Shown here one piece after another: positions 54,895 through 62,575 of a stretch of 64,000 bases of DNA. The notes below the pieces were generated by a model. That model saw only the letters and a list, made by a program, of their open reading frames with translations, did no database searches and had not been told where the DNA came from. Position 1 is the first letter of the stretch, and every line of letters begins with the position of its first letter. The position numbers were made by a program, and so were the translations under genes. The stretch is from 66-474 sp035281745 (lineage in GTDB: Bacteria > Pseudomonadota > Gammaproteobacteria > Xanthomonadales > Rhodanobacteraceae). The stretch is taken from NCBI GenBank assembly GCA_035281745.1, contig DATEDI010000040.1:275407-339406 (forward strand), given 5' to 3'.

Positions 54895-55191
54895 ATGCCG
54901 CTGTCTTCGTCACAAACCCGTTACCTGCGCGGCCTTGCCCACCCGCTGAAACCCGTCCTGCTGCTCGGCGGCAAGGGCGTCACCCCGGGTGTACTGAAGG
55001 AATTGGAGCAGGCGCTCACCGATCACGAGCTGATCAAGGTCAAGCTGACCGGCGACGACCGCACCGCACGCACGGCCGACCTCGCCAAACTGGTCGAGTC
55101 CAGCCGCGCCGAAACCGTGCAAACCATCGGGCACATCGCGGTGCTGTATCGGCGCAACAGCGACAAGCCGCAGATCGCGTTGCCGCGGTAG
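54895..55191 (+). CDS. yhbY: YhbY family RNA-binding (CRM domain) ribosome-associated protein
   Basis: 98 residues forming one CRM domain: RYLRGLAHPLKPVLLLGGKGVTPGVLKELEQAL with the KxGKG-like GGKGV loop, and HELIKVKL, then QTIGHIAVLYRRN. YhbY binds the pre-50S ribosomal subunit in E. coli and is linked to assembly. Divergent from rlmE, the common gammaproteobacterial arrangement, with a 107-bp shared promoter gap. The start is the ATG at 54895. Confidence 0.94.
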   Translation: MPLSSSQTRYLRGLAHPLKPVLLLGGKGVTPGVLKELEQALTDHELIKVKLTGDDRTARTADLAKLVESSRAETVQTIGHIAVLYRRNSDKPQIALPR

Positions 55192-55217
55192 ACCATGGAC
55201 GAGAGCGCCACACATTG

Positions 55218-55398
55218 TCGTCACTCCGGACACGGCGCAGCCGCGATCCGACTGCGTTTGCAGGATCGCAAACGCGAACGCCGAAGGCGGCTCACAGAGC
55301 AAGCGCCACAGCTGGCGCGAGTCTACCCAGCGACTTTCAACGGAAACCAAAGGCACTGGGTTCCGGTTCAGCCCTCCAGGCTGCCCCGGAATGACGAG
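55218..55398 (-). repeat. Dispersed repeat, family 2, copy 3 (inverted)
   Basis: Read on the minus strand: CGTCATTCCGGGGCAGCC, AACCCAGTGCCTTTGG, GGTAGACTCGCGCCAGCTG, GGCGTTCGCGTTTGCGATC, CTGCAAACGCAGTCGGATC and a terminal CCGGAGTGAC. Same order of words as copy 1 at 18850. Occupies almost the whole yhbY-to-Mth938 gap. Confidence 0.78.
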
Positions 55399-55412
55399 TG
55401 GATGGATTCGCC

Positions 55413-55784
55413 ATGGAACTGAATCTCGAACGCCCGCGTGATTATCTGTTCGTGCGCCGCGCAGACGCGCACACGGTCACCATCGTGGATCGGCCGTTCA
55501 CCGCCAGCATCATCCTGGCTCGCGACAAGGTGATCGACGATTGGGGCGTCAGCGATGTCACGGCGATGACACCCGCGCACGTCGAACCCATCCTCGCGCT
55601 GCAACCCGACGTGGTCCTGCTCGGCACCGGCGCCCGCCAGCAGTTTCCTTCGCAGGAAGTACTGGCCACGTTCTTGCAACGGCATGTCGGCGTCGAAGTG
55701 ATGAACAACGCCGCCGCCGCGCGAACGTGGGACATTCTCGCCAGCGAAGGCCGCAACGTCGTCGCAGCGTTTATTCTGGAGTAG
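55413..55784 (+). CDS. Mth938-like domain protein
   Basis: 123 residues from the ATG at 55413. Single Mth938-fold domain (Xcc1710-like): RDYLFVRRADAHTVTIVDRPFTASIIL, VIDDWGV, LQPDVVLLGTGARQQFPS near 74, and VEVMNNAAAARTWDILASEGRNVVAAFIL. Members include NDUFAF3, a complex I assembly factor in mitochondria; bacterial ones are uncharacterised. The stop codon lies within a long inverted repeat that may terminate the message. Well supported as a family, no assigned reaction. Confidence 0.9.
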   Translation: MELNLERPRDYLFVRRADAHTVTIVDRPFTASIILARDKVIDDWGVSDVTAMTPAHVEPILALQPDVVLLGTGARQQFPSQEVLATFLQRHVGVEVMNNAAAARTWDILASEGRNVVAAFILE

Positions 55785-55864
55785 GGCGGGAGCAGCCGCG
55801 TAGCGGCATACCCCGCCGAAATGGCTTCTAAAGGCGGCGGGATACGCTGCGCTCCTCCCGCCCT
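55783..55864. repeat. Long imperfect inverted repeat, possible terminator
   Basis: Arms of about 32-36 bases (AGGGCGGGAGCAGCCGCG... and ...CGCTCCTCCCGCCCT) around a 14-base loop AAATGGCTTCTAAA. It starts on the last bases of the Mth938 stop codon. A GC hairpin of this size could end transcription from either side. Confidence 0.65.
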
Positions 55865-55873
55865 CGCTATTCT

Positions 55874-56005
55874 CGTGCGATCGTCCGTGACCGCTGTGCC
55901 ACTTGCGATACCGCCACCGGAATCGTTTCGCTGTCGGGATCACGAGAACGGCCATCCATCCATGGCCTGACTTTCAACAACAGCCGCTTCGGACAAGCAG
56001 CGGCG
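55874..56005 (+). repeat. Dispersed three-hairpin repeat, family 1, copy C
   Basis: Hairpin 1 GCGATC-GTCCGT-GACCGC (one mismatch), variable centre, hairpin 2 GGCCAT-CCATCC-ATGGCC, then CTGACTTTCAACAACAGC, and hairpin 3 CCGCT...AGCGG. Same order as copies A and B. It ends 16 bases from the nlpD stop. Confidence 0.75.
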
Positions 56006-56020
56006 CAACGCATCCACAAA

Positions 56021-57082
56021 TCATCGCGACGGCAGGTAGCCCAGCGGATCGACGGGCTTGCCGTCCTTGCGGATCTCGAAATGCAGTTCCACGCGAGGCG
56101 CGCCGCTCGCACCCATCAGCGCGATTTCCTGCCCGGCGTCGACTCGGTCGCCTTCCTTCACCAGCCGCTTGCTGTTGTGGCCGTAGGCGGAAAGATACGT
56201 GTCGTTGTGCTTGATGATGATCAACTCGCCGTAGCCGATCAGGCCGTTGCCGCTGTACACCACGGTACCGGGCGCGGCCGCGCGCACCGGATCACCCACG
56301 TTGCCGGCGATGTCCACGCCGGCGCCATCCCCGCCGCTGCCGGCCTGGAACCCACCGAGAATCTTGCCGCTGGCCGGCCATTGCCAGGTAATGCCACCCA
56401 CACTGCGGGTCGCCCCCGGCGGCGGTGTCGGCGTCGTGACAATGGGGGGTGCGGCTTGCGCGGGCGGCAGTGGCGCGGTGGCACCGGATGCAACTGTGGC
56501 GGTCGTCGTCGCGGGGGCAGGCGCCGATTCGGCGGGCTCCACTCCATTCGCGGTCATGGTCTGCGTCGTCACCGGGCCGAACACCGGTTTCGAAGGCTGC
56601 GTCGGCGCAGATTGCAGCTGTGTCGACGGCTGTGCGGTCGTCATCGTGTTGGTCGTGATGACCGTGGTGCCCGCCGCGACGTTCCCGGCCGGAGGCACGG
56701 ACGATGTCGACGACGCCTTCAACTTCAACACCTGCCCCGGATGAATCATGTAAGGCGCCGGGATGCCGTTCAATGCCGCGAGCTGGCGAACGTCCACGCC
56801 ATGCGCGAAGGCGATGCTGTACAGCGTGTCACCAGGCGCCACGGTGTAACCGGCGGTGCCGACCGTGCCGTTGGCATGACCGCCAAGGCCGAAGGTCTGG
56901 ACACCTCGCGTCGTCGCCGCGGGCGGCGAAGGCACTGGCGACGACTGCGTGGGCGGCTGCGGACTGCTGCCGCCGAACGAGTGATTGATGACCGGCGCAG
57001 GAGTGGATGCGCAACCCGCCAGCAACAGCGAGAACACGGCGACGGCGAGGAATGGCTTCAGGAAATGTGTCGTTTGCATCAT
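56021..57082 (-). CDS. nlpD: NlpD-like LysM/LytM (M23) lipoprotein
   Basis: 353 residues. Lipoprotein signal FLAVAVFSLLLAGC (Cys near 24), a LysM peptidoglycan-binding domain YTVAPGDTLYSIAFAHGVDVRQLAALNGI near 78, a long Pro/Thr/Ala-rich linker (125-235) and an M23 domain ending VELHFEIRKDGKPVDPLGYLP. The first zinc site reads GAGVDIAG instead of the H-x3-D form, so like E. coli NlpD it should be catalytically dead and act as an activator of the amidase AmiC during cell separation. rpoS, often next to nlpD, is absent here. It lies downstream of the DedA-like gene. Confidence 0.9.
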   Translation of the reverse strand: MMQTTHFLKPFLAVAVFSLLLAGCASTPAPVINHSFGGSSPQPPTQSSPVPSPPAATTRGVQTFGLGGHANGTVGTAGYTVAPGDTLYSIAFAHGVDVRQLAALNGIPAPYMIHPGQVLKLKASSTSSVPPAGNVAAGTTVITTNTMTTAQPSTQLQSAPTQPSKPVFGPVTTQTMTANGVEPAESAPAPATTTATVASGATAPLPPAQAAPPIVTTPTPPPGATRSVGGITWQWPASGKILGGFQAGSGGDGAGVDIAGNVGDPVRAAAPGTVVYSGNGLIGYGELIIIKHNDTYLSAYGHNSKRLVKEGDRVDAGQEIALMGASGAPRVELHFEIRKDGKPVDPLGYLPSR

Positions 57083-57262
57083 GCGCGCAAGGATAACTGA
57101 TCCGTGCGATGGTCCATGCGCGCTGCACTACTCCAACGAACAGGCGGCGTCGGAGGGCTGTCGCAGGTTGGTGCCGAGCGCCGTGAAGCCCCACGACGTC
57201 GCGGTCCGCACCAATTCATGGCCTGCTCGGCTTCTCCGGAACAAGCCCGGGATCAACCCAAC

Positions 57263-57865
57263 CTACCGCAGATAGAAATACAACCCGAGCACGACGATGA
57301 TCGCGATAATCACCCAGCCGGCGGTTTCGATGTGCTTGTGCAGCGCCCGCTCGGCGCGTTCGCCGCCGAGGCGGATCACGCCGGCCACCAGGAATACGCG
57401 CTTGCCGCGGCCGATCAAAATGCCGGCGAGGAACGGCAGGATCGGCATGCCTACGATGCCGCAGGCCCAGCTCGCGACTTTCATCGGGATCGGCAGGAAT
57501 CCGGCCGCAACCAGCATCCAGAACGCTTCCCATGGGTGCTGCTTGGCGGCCGCGCCGAACTTCGTGACCATCGCATCAAGGTGTTGCGACCAGCCGATGT
57601 CGGCAAGAAACGGTTGCACGTAATGGAATGCGTAATGACCGAGTTCATAGCCGATGATCGAACCCGCCAGCGAGCCAACCAGGCTGATCGTGGCGAAATA
57701 CCACCAGCGCTTCGGCCGCGCCAGCGTCATCGGCGCCAGCATGATTTCCGGCGCGATCGGGAAGATGAAGGCCTCGAAGAAACTCAGCACGCACAGCCAC
57801 ACGTCTGCACGCGGCTTGGCGGCCCATTCGAGGGCTTTTTCGTAGAGCGGGCGGAAGAGTTTCAT
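57263..57865 (-). CDS. DedA/YqaA family membrane protein
   Basis: 200 residues from the ATG at 57865. Several hydrophobic helices with DedA/SNARE-associated motifs: FEAFIFPIAPEIMLAPM near 32, FATISLVGSLAGSIIGYELG near 57 and the conserved FWMLVAAGFLPIPMKVASWACGIVGMPILPFLAGILIGRGKR near 115-155. The pattern fits the smaller YqaA-like branch. DedA-family proteins translocate undecaprenyl phosphate or other phospholipids across the inner membrane in some bacteria; this branch is less studied. Sits between pcm and nlpD, as in relatives. Confidence 0.85.
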   Translation of the reverse strand: MKLFRPLYEKALEWAAKPRADVWLCVLSFFEAFIFPIAPEIMLAPMTLARPKRWWYFATISLVGSLAGSIIGYELGHYAFHYVQPFLADIGWSQHLDAMVTKFGAAAKQHPWEAFWMLVAAGFLPIPMKVASWACGIVGMPILPFLAGILIGRGKRVFLVAGVIRLGGERAERALHKHIETAGWVIIAIIVVLGLYFYLR

Positions 57866-57976
57866 GCCGGCAGCACGCCCGCTGGATGGAATCGTGATTT
57901 CACGAACACCTTCCAGGTTTCGCATCCCGGCGCAGGCCGGAATGACGATCAGAAAACATTGGCACTCGGCGCGTAT

Positions 57977-58657
57977 TCAACCCAGGCCGCCCAGCAGCGG
58001 TACGAAGCTCACGGACTCGAGTTCCTCGGTGTGCCATTGATCGCCCTCGCGACGAACGCGCACCAGGCGTTGCGCGCCGGCCGGTCCCAATGGCGCAATC
58101 ATTACGCCGCCATCGGCGAGTTGGTCGTGCAGCGCGCGCGGCAACGATTCGCCGGCGGCGGTCAACACGATCGCGTCGAACGGCGCCTCGGCCAGCCAGC
58201 CGACGTTGCCGTCGTCATGCCGCGACCGGATGTTTTCGATCTTCATGTTGCGGAACAGGCGCCGCGCCTTCCTCAGCAGTTCCTCGATGCGCTCGACCGT
58301 GTAGACAGTCTCCACCAATGATGCCAGCACGGCGGCCTGGTAACCGGAGCCGGTGCCGATTTCCAGCACCCGTTTGGGTACACGGTTCTCGATCAGCAAC
58401 TCGGTCATCCGCGCGACCACCCACGGCTGCGAGATGGTCTGGCCCAGGCCGATCGGCAGCGCGTTGTTCTCGTACGCGCGCGCCGACAACGCCTCGTCGA
58501 GGAACAAGTGGCGCGGCATCGTGCGGATCACGTCCAGCACGCGCGCATCCTTGATGCCTTCGTCGCGCAGTGTCGCGACCAGCCGATCGCGCGCCCGTTG
58601 CGAAGTCATTCCGCGCCCGCCGACCGATGCCGCTGCTGCGCCAAACAGCTTGCTCAT
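57977..58657 (-). CDS. pcm: Protein-L-isoaspartate O-methyltransferase
   Basis: 226 residues. Repairs isoaspartyl residues by SAM-dependent methylation. Motifs: RHLFLDEALSARAYENNALPIGLGQTISQPWVVARM near 50 (the pre-motif with the GQTIS substrate loop), motif I VLEIGTGSGYQAAVL near 96, VYTVERIEEL near 117 and FDAIVLTAAGESLP near 160. Its ATG overlaps the surE stop by 4 bp (ATGA), the classical surE-pcm couple. It ends 111 bp upstream of the dedA-like gene; a CCGGAATGAC repeat word lies in that gap. Confidence 0.95.
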   Translation of the reverse strand: MSKLFGAAAASVGGRGMTSQRARDRLVATLRDEGIKDARVLDVIRTMPRHLFLDEALSARAYENNALPIGLGQTISQPWVVARMTELLIENRVPKRVLEIGTGSGYQAAVLASLVETVYTVERIEELLRKARRLFRNMKIENIRSRHDDGNVGWLAEAPFDAIVLTAAGESLPRALHDQLADGGVMIAPLGPAGAQRLVRVRREGDQWHTEELESVSFVPLLGGLG

Positions 58658-59448
58658 GCCGCCTGCTCCCCCTGCAATTGCGCGGTCAGGCCGCCGATCC
58701 AGTTCGACACTTTCTCCAACGCCTGGAAACGCGTCAGGTCCACATGGATTGGCGTCACCGAAACGAATCCGCGCCGCACCGCATCGAAGTCGGTGCCGGG
58801 GCCGGCATCGTCGGCTTCACCCGCGGCGCCGATCCACCAGACCGTGCGCCCGCGCGGATCGCGCTGCGCGATGCAGGGCGATGCGCGATGGCGCCTGCCA
58901 AGACGCGTGACCTCGAAGCCTTCGATGCCATCCCACGCGCGATCGGGCACGTTGACGTTGAGAATGGTGTCGGCGGGCAACGGATCGACCAGCAGGCGCC
59001 GCATCAGCAGCGACACCGCGCGCGCGGCAGAATCGAAATGGTGACCATTGCCGTCGTGGTGCTCGCCCGGGCCGGCCAGCGAGACCGCGATCGCCGGCAG
59101 CCCGAGGAAACGGCCCTCCATCGCGGCCGAAACGGTGCCGGAATAGATCACGTCGTCGCCGAGATTGGCGGAATTGTTGATGCCCGACACCACGATGTCC
59201 GGCTCGTCGTCCAGCAATCCGGAGAGCGCCAGATGCACGCAGTCGGTGGGCGTACCGGCCACGCGAAAGCGACCATCGTCGAGCCGCACGACGCGCACCG
59301 GCTGATCGAGGGTCAACGAATTGCTGGCGCCGGAACGGTCGCGATCGGGCGCCACCACCGTCACCTCCCCCAACTCGCACAGGTGCTCGGCAAGCACGCG
59401 GATGCCCGGCGCCTCGACGCCGTCGTCATTGCTCACCAACACCCGCAT
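58654..59448 (-). CDS. surE: 5'/3'-nucleotidase SurE
   Basis: 264 residues from the ATG at 59448. Metal-dependent survival phosphatase: the active-site SNDDGVEAPGIRVLAEHL at the N-terminus has the conserved Asp pair, PDRDRSGASNSLTL near 36 and VSGINNSANLGDDVIYSGTVSAAMEG near 88 hold the Ser/Asn ligands. E. coli SurE hydrolyses nucleoside monophosphates and polyphosphate. The final part LTAQLQGEQAA is longer than usual. Coupled to pcm by a 4-bp overlap. Upstream lies ftsB; ispD, ispF and truD, expected between them in Xanthomonas, are not present. Confidence 0.95.
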   Translation of the reverse strand: MRVLVSNDDGVEAPGIRVLAEHLCELGEVTVVAPDRDRSGASNSLTLDQPVRVVRLDDGRFRVAGTPTDCVHLALSGLLDDEPDIVVSGINNSANLGDDVIYSGTVSAAMEGRFLGLPAIAVSLAGPGEHHDGNGHHFDSAARAVSLLMRRLLVDPLPADTILNVNVPDRAWDGIEGFEVTRLGRRHRASPCIAQRDPRGRTVWWIGAAGEADDAGPGTDFDAVRRGFVSVTPIHVDLTRFQALEKVSNWIGGLTAQLQGEQAA

Positions 59449-59527
59449 CGCCGTTCGAACCCCGAAACCGGAAAAGGATTTTTGCGCAGCCCACAAGTTT
59501 AGCCGATCAGGTCGGCCCGACCGTGCA

Positions 59528-59872
59528 TCAATGCCCGGAATCCGCCGCGGAGGTTGCGCTGGTTGCGGAAACCGGAGCGACGCTCGCCGCCGGGGCCGGC
59601 CCGGTGACCACCTGATAGAAGACTTCGCCGGGCTTGATGAGCCCGAGCTGGGAGCGGGCACGCGATTCGACCGCGTCGCGGCCGTGCTTCAAGTCCTCGA
59701 CGTCGGCATGCAACGCGTCGTTGCGCTGCTTGAGCTTGCCGTTCTCGGACTGCTGTTCGGACACGCGCTCGCGAATCGCGCGCAAGTCGCGCATGCCGCC
59801 ATCGCCGACCCACAGCTTGATCTGCAGGCCGATCAGCAAGGCGATGAGGATGAGCGCAAGCCATTTGAGCAT
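59528..59872 (-). CDS. ftsB: Cell division protein FtsB
   Basis: 114 residues from the ATG at 59872. One N-terminal membrane helix (WLALILIALLIGLQIKLWVG, residues 4-23) is followed by a leucine-zipper-like coiled coil (RDLRAIRERVSEQQSENGKL, about 29-75) and the conserved SRARSQLGLIKPGEVFYQVV block near 82. FtsB forms the FtsQLB divisome subcomplex. Its position just downstream of eno is the standard gammaproteobacterial arrangement. An Ala/Ser/Thr-rich tail of about 25 residues is variable. Confidence 0.92.
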   Translation of the reverse strand: MLKWLALILIALLIGLQIKLWVGDGGMRDLRAIRERVSEQQSENGKLKQRNDALHADVEDLKHGRDAVESRARSQLGLIKPGEVFYQVVTGPAPAASVAPVSATSATSAADSGH

Positions 59873-59891
59873 GGTGAACCTCTGATTTTGC

Positions 59892-60060
59892 TCGTCATCC
59901 CGGGATACTCGCGCCATCCTTGGCGCTCGCGCTACGCGCCGCCTTCGGCGTTCGCGTTTGCAATCCTGCAAACGCAGTCGCGAAGCGATATCCGGGATCC
60001 AGGGCCTTTACCAACCCACATCTCACAAAGACAATGGATTCCTGCCTTCGCGGGAATGAT
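59892..60060 (+). repeat. Dispersed repeat, family 2, copy 4 (ftsB-eno gap)
   Basis: CGTCATCCCGGGATACTCG, CGCGCCATCCTTGGCGCTCGC, GGCGTTCGCGTTTGCAATC, CTGCAAACGCAGTC and a TCGCGGGAATGATGG end. Separates eno from ftsB by 227 bp, although the two genes are usually close. The palindrome GTTTGCAATCCTGCAAAC is identical to copy 1. Confidence 0.78.
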
Positions 60061-60099
60061 GGCGTTCGAATTTGATCAGAAGCTCCACAAACAGCAATC

Positions 60100-61503
60100 T
60101 CAGCGTGGTAGTGCCGCGAGATTCGGATACGCGTCGCGGCCAGCATACTTCGCGGCGGTCCCGAGTTGTTCCTCGATCCGCAGCAACTGGTTGTACTTGG
60201 CGATGCGATCGGAGCGGCACAGCGAACCGGTCTTGATCTGGGTCGACGTGGTCGCGACCGCGAGATCGGCGATCGTGGTGTCCTCGGTTTCGCCGGAACG
60301 ATGCGACATCACCGCCGCGTAGTTCGCCTTGTCCGCCATCGCCACGGCTTCCAGGGTTTCCGAAAGCGTGCCGATCTGGTTCACCTTGATCAGGATCGCA
60401 TTGGCGATGTGGTTGGCGATGCCTTCGCGGAAGATCGCCGGGTTGGTGACGAACAAGTCGTCGCCCACCAACTGGATTTTCTGGCCAAGCTTTTCGGTGA
60501 TCAGTTTCCATCCGGCTTGGTCGCCTTCGGCGAGGCCGTCCTCGATGCTGATGATCGGGTACTTCGCGCACCAATCGGCGTACAACTCGACCATGCCGGC
60601 GGCGTCCAGCTTGCGGTTTTCCCCTTTCAGGTCATACACACCGTTCTCGAAAAATTCCGATGACGCGGGATCGAGCGCGATCCAGACCTGCTTGCCGGGC
60701 TGGTAACCCGCCGCGTTCACCGCTTCGAGGATCACCTCGATGGCTTCTTCGTGCGAACGCAGCGCCGGTGCAAAACCACCCTCGTCGCCGACCGCGGTGT
60801 TCATGCCGCGTTTCTTCAATTGCGTCTTCAGTGCATGGAAAACCTCGACGCCCGCGCGCAGCGCATCAGAGAACTTCCCGAAGCCCGCGGGCATCACCAT
60901 GAATTCCTGCATGTCGAGCGGATTGTCGGCATGCACACCACCGTTGATGACGTTCATCATGGGCACCGGCAGCACTGGGAGAGCAGGCGCGTTTAGCCGT
61001 TGCCCTATCGGCAACGGCTGCGCCTGCGAACCCCCGGCCAAGGATGGCCGGGCCGGGGCACCGGAATGAGAAGGCGCCTCGCCATGGATGGCAGCGAAAA
61101 GGTATTGCCACAGCGGCTGCTTGCGCGATGCCGCCACCGCATGCGCGGCCGCGAGCGAGACGCCCAGCGTCGCGTTGGCGCCGAGCCGCGACTTGTTCGT
61201 CGTGCCATCCAGCGCGATCAGTTTTTCATCAAGACCCTTCTGGTCGGCAGCGTCGAAACCCGCAAGCGCCTTGGCGATTTCGCCGTTGACATTGCCGACC
61301 GCTTTCAGCACGCCCTTGCCGAGATAGCGCGCCTTGTCGCAGTCGCGCAGTTCCACCGCTTCGCGCGTGCCGGTGGACGCGCCGCTCGGCACGATCGCGC
61401 GCCCGAACGCGCCATCGGCCAACGTGACCTCGGCTTCGAGGGTGGGGTTGCCGCGGCTGTCCAGCACTTCGCGGGCGTGGATGGATTTGATGATGGTTGT
61501 CAT
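60100..61503 (-). CDS. eno: Enolase with an in-frame repeat-derived insertion
   Basis: 467 residues from the ATG at 61503; the family norm is about 430. Interconverts 2-phosphoglycerate and phosphoenolpyruvate. Intact features: IIKSIHAREVLDSRGNPTLEAEVTL, GASTGTREAVELRD near 37, the Glu/Asp metal ligands and LPVPMMNVINGGVHADNPLDMQEFMVMP near 176, TAVGDEGGFAP near 228, SIEDGLAEGDQAGWK near 310, the catalytic Lys region, and the C-terminal MSHRSGETEDTTIADLAV. An extra stretch of about 38 residues (137-174) replaces the short loop that normally leads into LPVPMMN. The upstream ATG at 61518 is not preferred. Follows kdsA. Confidence 0.96.
   Translation of the reverse strand: MTTIIKSIHAREVLDSRGNPTLEAEVTLADGAFGRAIVPSGASTGTREAVELRDCDKARYLGKGVLKAVGNVNGEIAKALAGFDAADQKGLDEKLIALDGTTNKSRLGANATLGVSLAAAHAVAASRKQPLWQYLFAAIHGEAPSHSGAPARPSLAGGSQAQPLPIGQRLNAPALPVLPVPMMNVINGGVHADNPLDMQEFMVMPAGFGKFSDALRAGVEVFHALKTQLKKRGMNTAVGDEGGFAPALRSHEEAIEVILEAVNAAGYQPGKQVWIALDPASSEFFENGVYDLKGENRKLDAAGMVELYADWCAKYPIISIEDGLAEGDQAGWKLITEKLGQKIQLVGDDLFVTNPAIFREGIANHIANAILIKVNQIGTLSETLEAVAMADKANYAAVMSHRSGETEDTTIADLAVATTSTQIKTGSLCRSDRIAKYNQLLRIEEQLGTAAKYAGRDAYPNLAALPR
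60982..61096 (-). repeat. Palindromic repeat segment inside eno
   Basis: In the sense direction: GCCATCCATGGCGAGGCGCC, CTCATTCCGG, the hairpin CCCGGCCATCCTTGGCCGGG, and a second hairpin AGCCGTTGCCGATAGGGCAA with its partner CGGCT. These are the words of the intergenic families (CATTCCGG, GGCCATCCTTGGCC). The segment is an exact multiple of three and has no stop codon. Confidence 0.8.
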
Positions 61504-61524
61504 TTCTGCTGTAGCCAAGTTGAT

Positions 61525-61588
61525 CGAAACATGTCGTCATTCCGGGGTCGTTCGCGGCCTCATCGCGAACGGCCCCGGAATGACGACA
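61525..61588. repeat. Long inverted repeat between kdsA and eno
   Basis: 25-base arms ATGTCGTCATTCCGGGGTCG(TTCGC) and the complement, with a single wobble, around loop GGCCTCATC. Between the kdsA stop and the eno start on the same strand. The core TTCGCGGCCTCATCGCGAA recurs at 48460-48485. It would form a very stable RNA hairpin. Confidence 0.8.
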
Positions 61589-61590
61589 TT

Positions 61591-62427
61591 TTATTTGTCT
61601 GTCGCTTCAAGGAAACCGGAGTGCTTCGTCACCTCGTCGAGCTTCTTCAACGTTTCCAGCAACGCCTCCATCTTCCCCAGCGGCCACGCGTTCGGCCCAT
61701 CGGACAGCGCCTTGTCCGGATCGGGATGGGTTTCCATGAACACGCCGGCGACGCCGACGGCCACGGCCGCGCGCGCCAGTACCGGCACGAATTCGCGCTG
61801 GCCACCAGACTTGTTGCCCTGCCCGCCCGGCAATTGCACCGAATGGGTGGCGTCGAACACCACCGGACAATGCGTTTCGCGCATCACCGCCAGCGAGCGC
61901 ATGTCGGAGACGAGGTTGTTGTAACCGAAGCTGGCGCCGCGCTCGCACACCATGATCTGCTCGTTGCCGACCGCGCGCGCCTTCTCGACGACGTTCTTCA
62001 TGTCCCACGGCGACAGGAACTGGCCCTTCTTGATGTTGACCGGTTTGCCGGTGCGCGCGACCTTCTGGATGAAATCGGTCTGGCGGCACAGGAACGCCGG
62101 CGTCTGCAGCACGTCGACGACCTCGGCCACTTCGTCGAATGGCGTGTATTCGTGCACGTCGGTCAGCACCGGCACGCCGACCTGTTTCTTCACTTCGCCG
62201 AGGATGCGCAGGCCTTCCTCCATCCCGAGGCCGCGAAAACTTTTGCCCGAAGTGCGGTTGGCCTTGTCGAAGCTGGACTTGAAGATGAAGTTGATGCCGA
62301 GCCTGCCGGTGATTTCCTTCAGTGTGCCGGCCGTATCGACCTGCAACTGTTCGGATTCGACCACGCACGGGCCGGCGATCAGGAAGAACGGTTGGTCGAG
62401 GCCGACTTCGAAGCCACAAAGCTTCAT
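61591..62427 (-). CDS. kdsA: 3-deoxy-8-phosphooctulonate synthase (KDO-8-P synthase)
   Basis: 278 residues. Condenses arabinose 5-phosphate with PEP for LPS KDO. Motifs: FFLIAGPCVVESEQL near 15, SSFDKANRTSGKSFRGLGMEEGLRIL near 52, LTDVHEYTPFDEVAEVVDVLQTPAFLCRQTDFI near 92, NIKKGQFLSPWDMKNVVEKA near 130 and VFDATHSVQLPGGQGNKSGGQREFVPVLARAAVAVGVAGVFMETHPDPDKALSDGPN near 200-255. The Asn in NIKKGQF at the metal position marks the non-metal class, as in E. coli. Normal order pyrG-kdsA-eno. Confidence 0.96.
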   Translation of the reverse strand: MKLCGFEVGLDQPFFLIAGPCVVESEQLQVDTAGTLKEITGRLGINFIFKSSFDKANRTSGKSFRGLGMEEGLRILGEVKKQVGVPVLTDVHEYTPFDEVAEVVDVLQTPAFLCRQTDFIQKVARTGKPVNIKKGQFLSPWDMKNVVEKARAVGNEQIMVCERGASFGYNNLVSDMRSLAVMRETHCPVVFDATHSVQLPGGQGNKSGGQREFVPVLARAAVAVGVAGVFMETHPDPDKALSDGPNAWPLGKMEALLETLKKLDEVTKHSGFLEATDK

Positions 62428-62454
62428 GCCGCAAGCTCCGTAGCAGCGCCGAAG

Positions 62455-62566
62455 TTCTCCTCCCCCTTCAAGGGGGAGGTCGGGAGGGGAATGGGGTACA
62501 CGCTGCCGAGCCTTTCAACCCATCCCCACCCCGGCCCTCCCCTTGAAGGGGAGGGAGCGAAGCAAT
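62455..62566. repeat. Paired hairpin repeat between pyrG and kdsA
   Basis: Hairpin CTCCCCCTTCAAGGGGGAG (about 62459-62477) followed by GTCGGGAGGGGAATGGGG, a spacer, then CCCATCCCCACCCCGGC and CTCCCCTTGAAGGGGAGGGAG (about 62540-62560). The two ends are inverted copies. The GGGGAATGGGG/CCCATCCCC words are common in intergenic repeats of several Proteobacteria. Confidence 0.75.
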
Positions 62567-62575
62567 AGCGGCCCG

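Noticed and set aside
60982..61096. Intein or group II intron in eno or gcvP
   Set aside because: The inserts are far too short and lack splicing motifs; they are palindromic repeat DNA translated as part of the protein.
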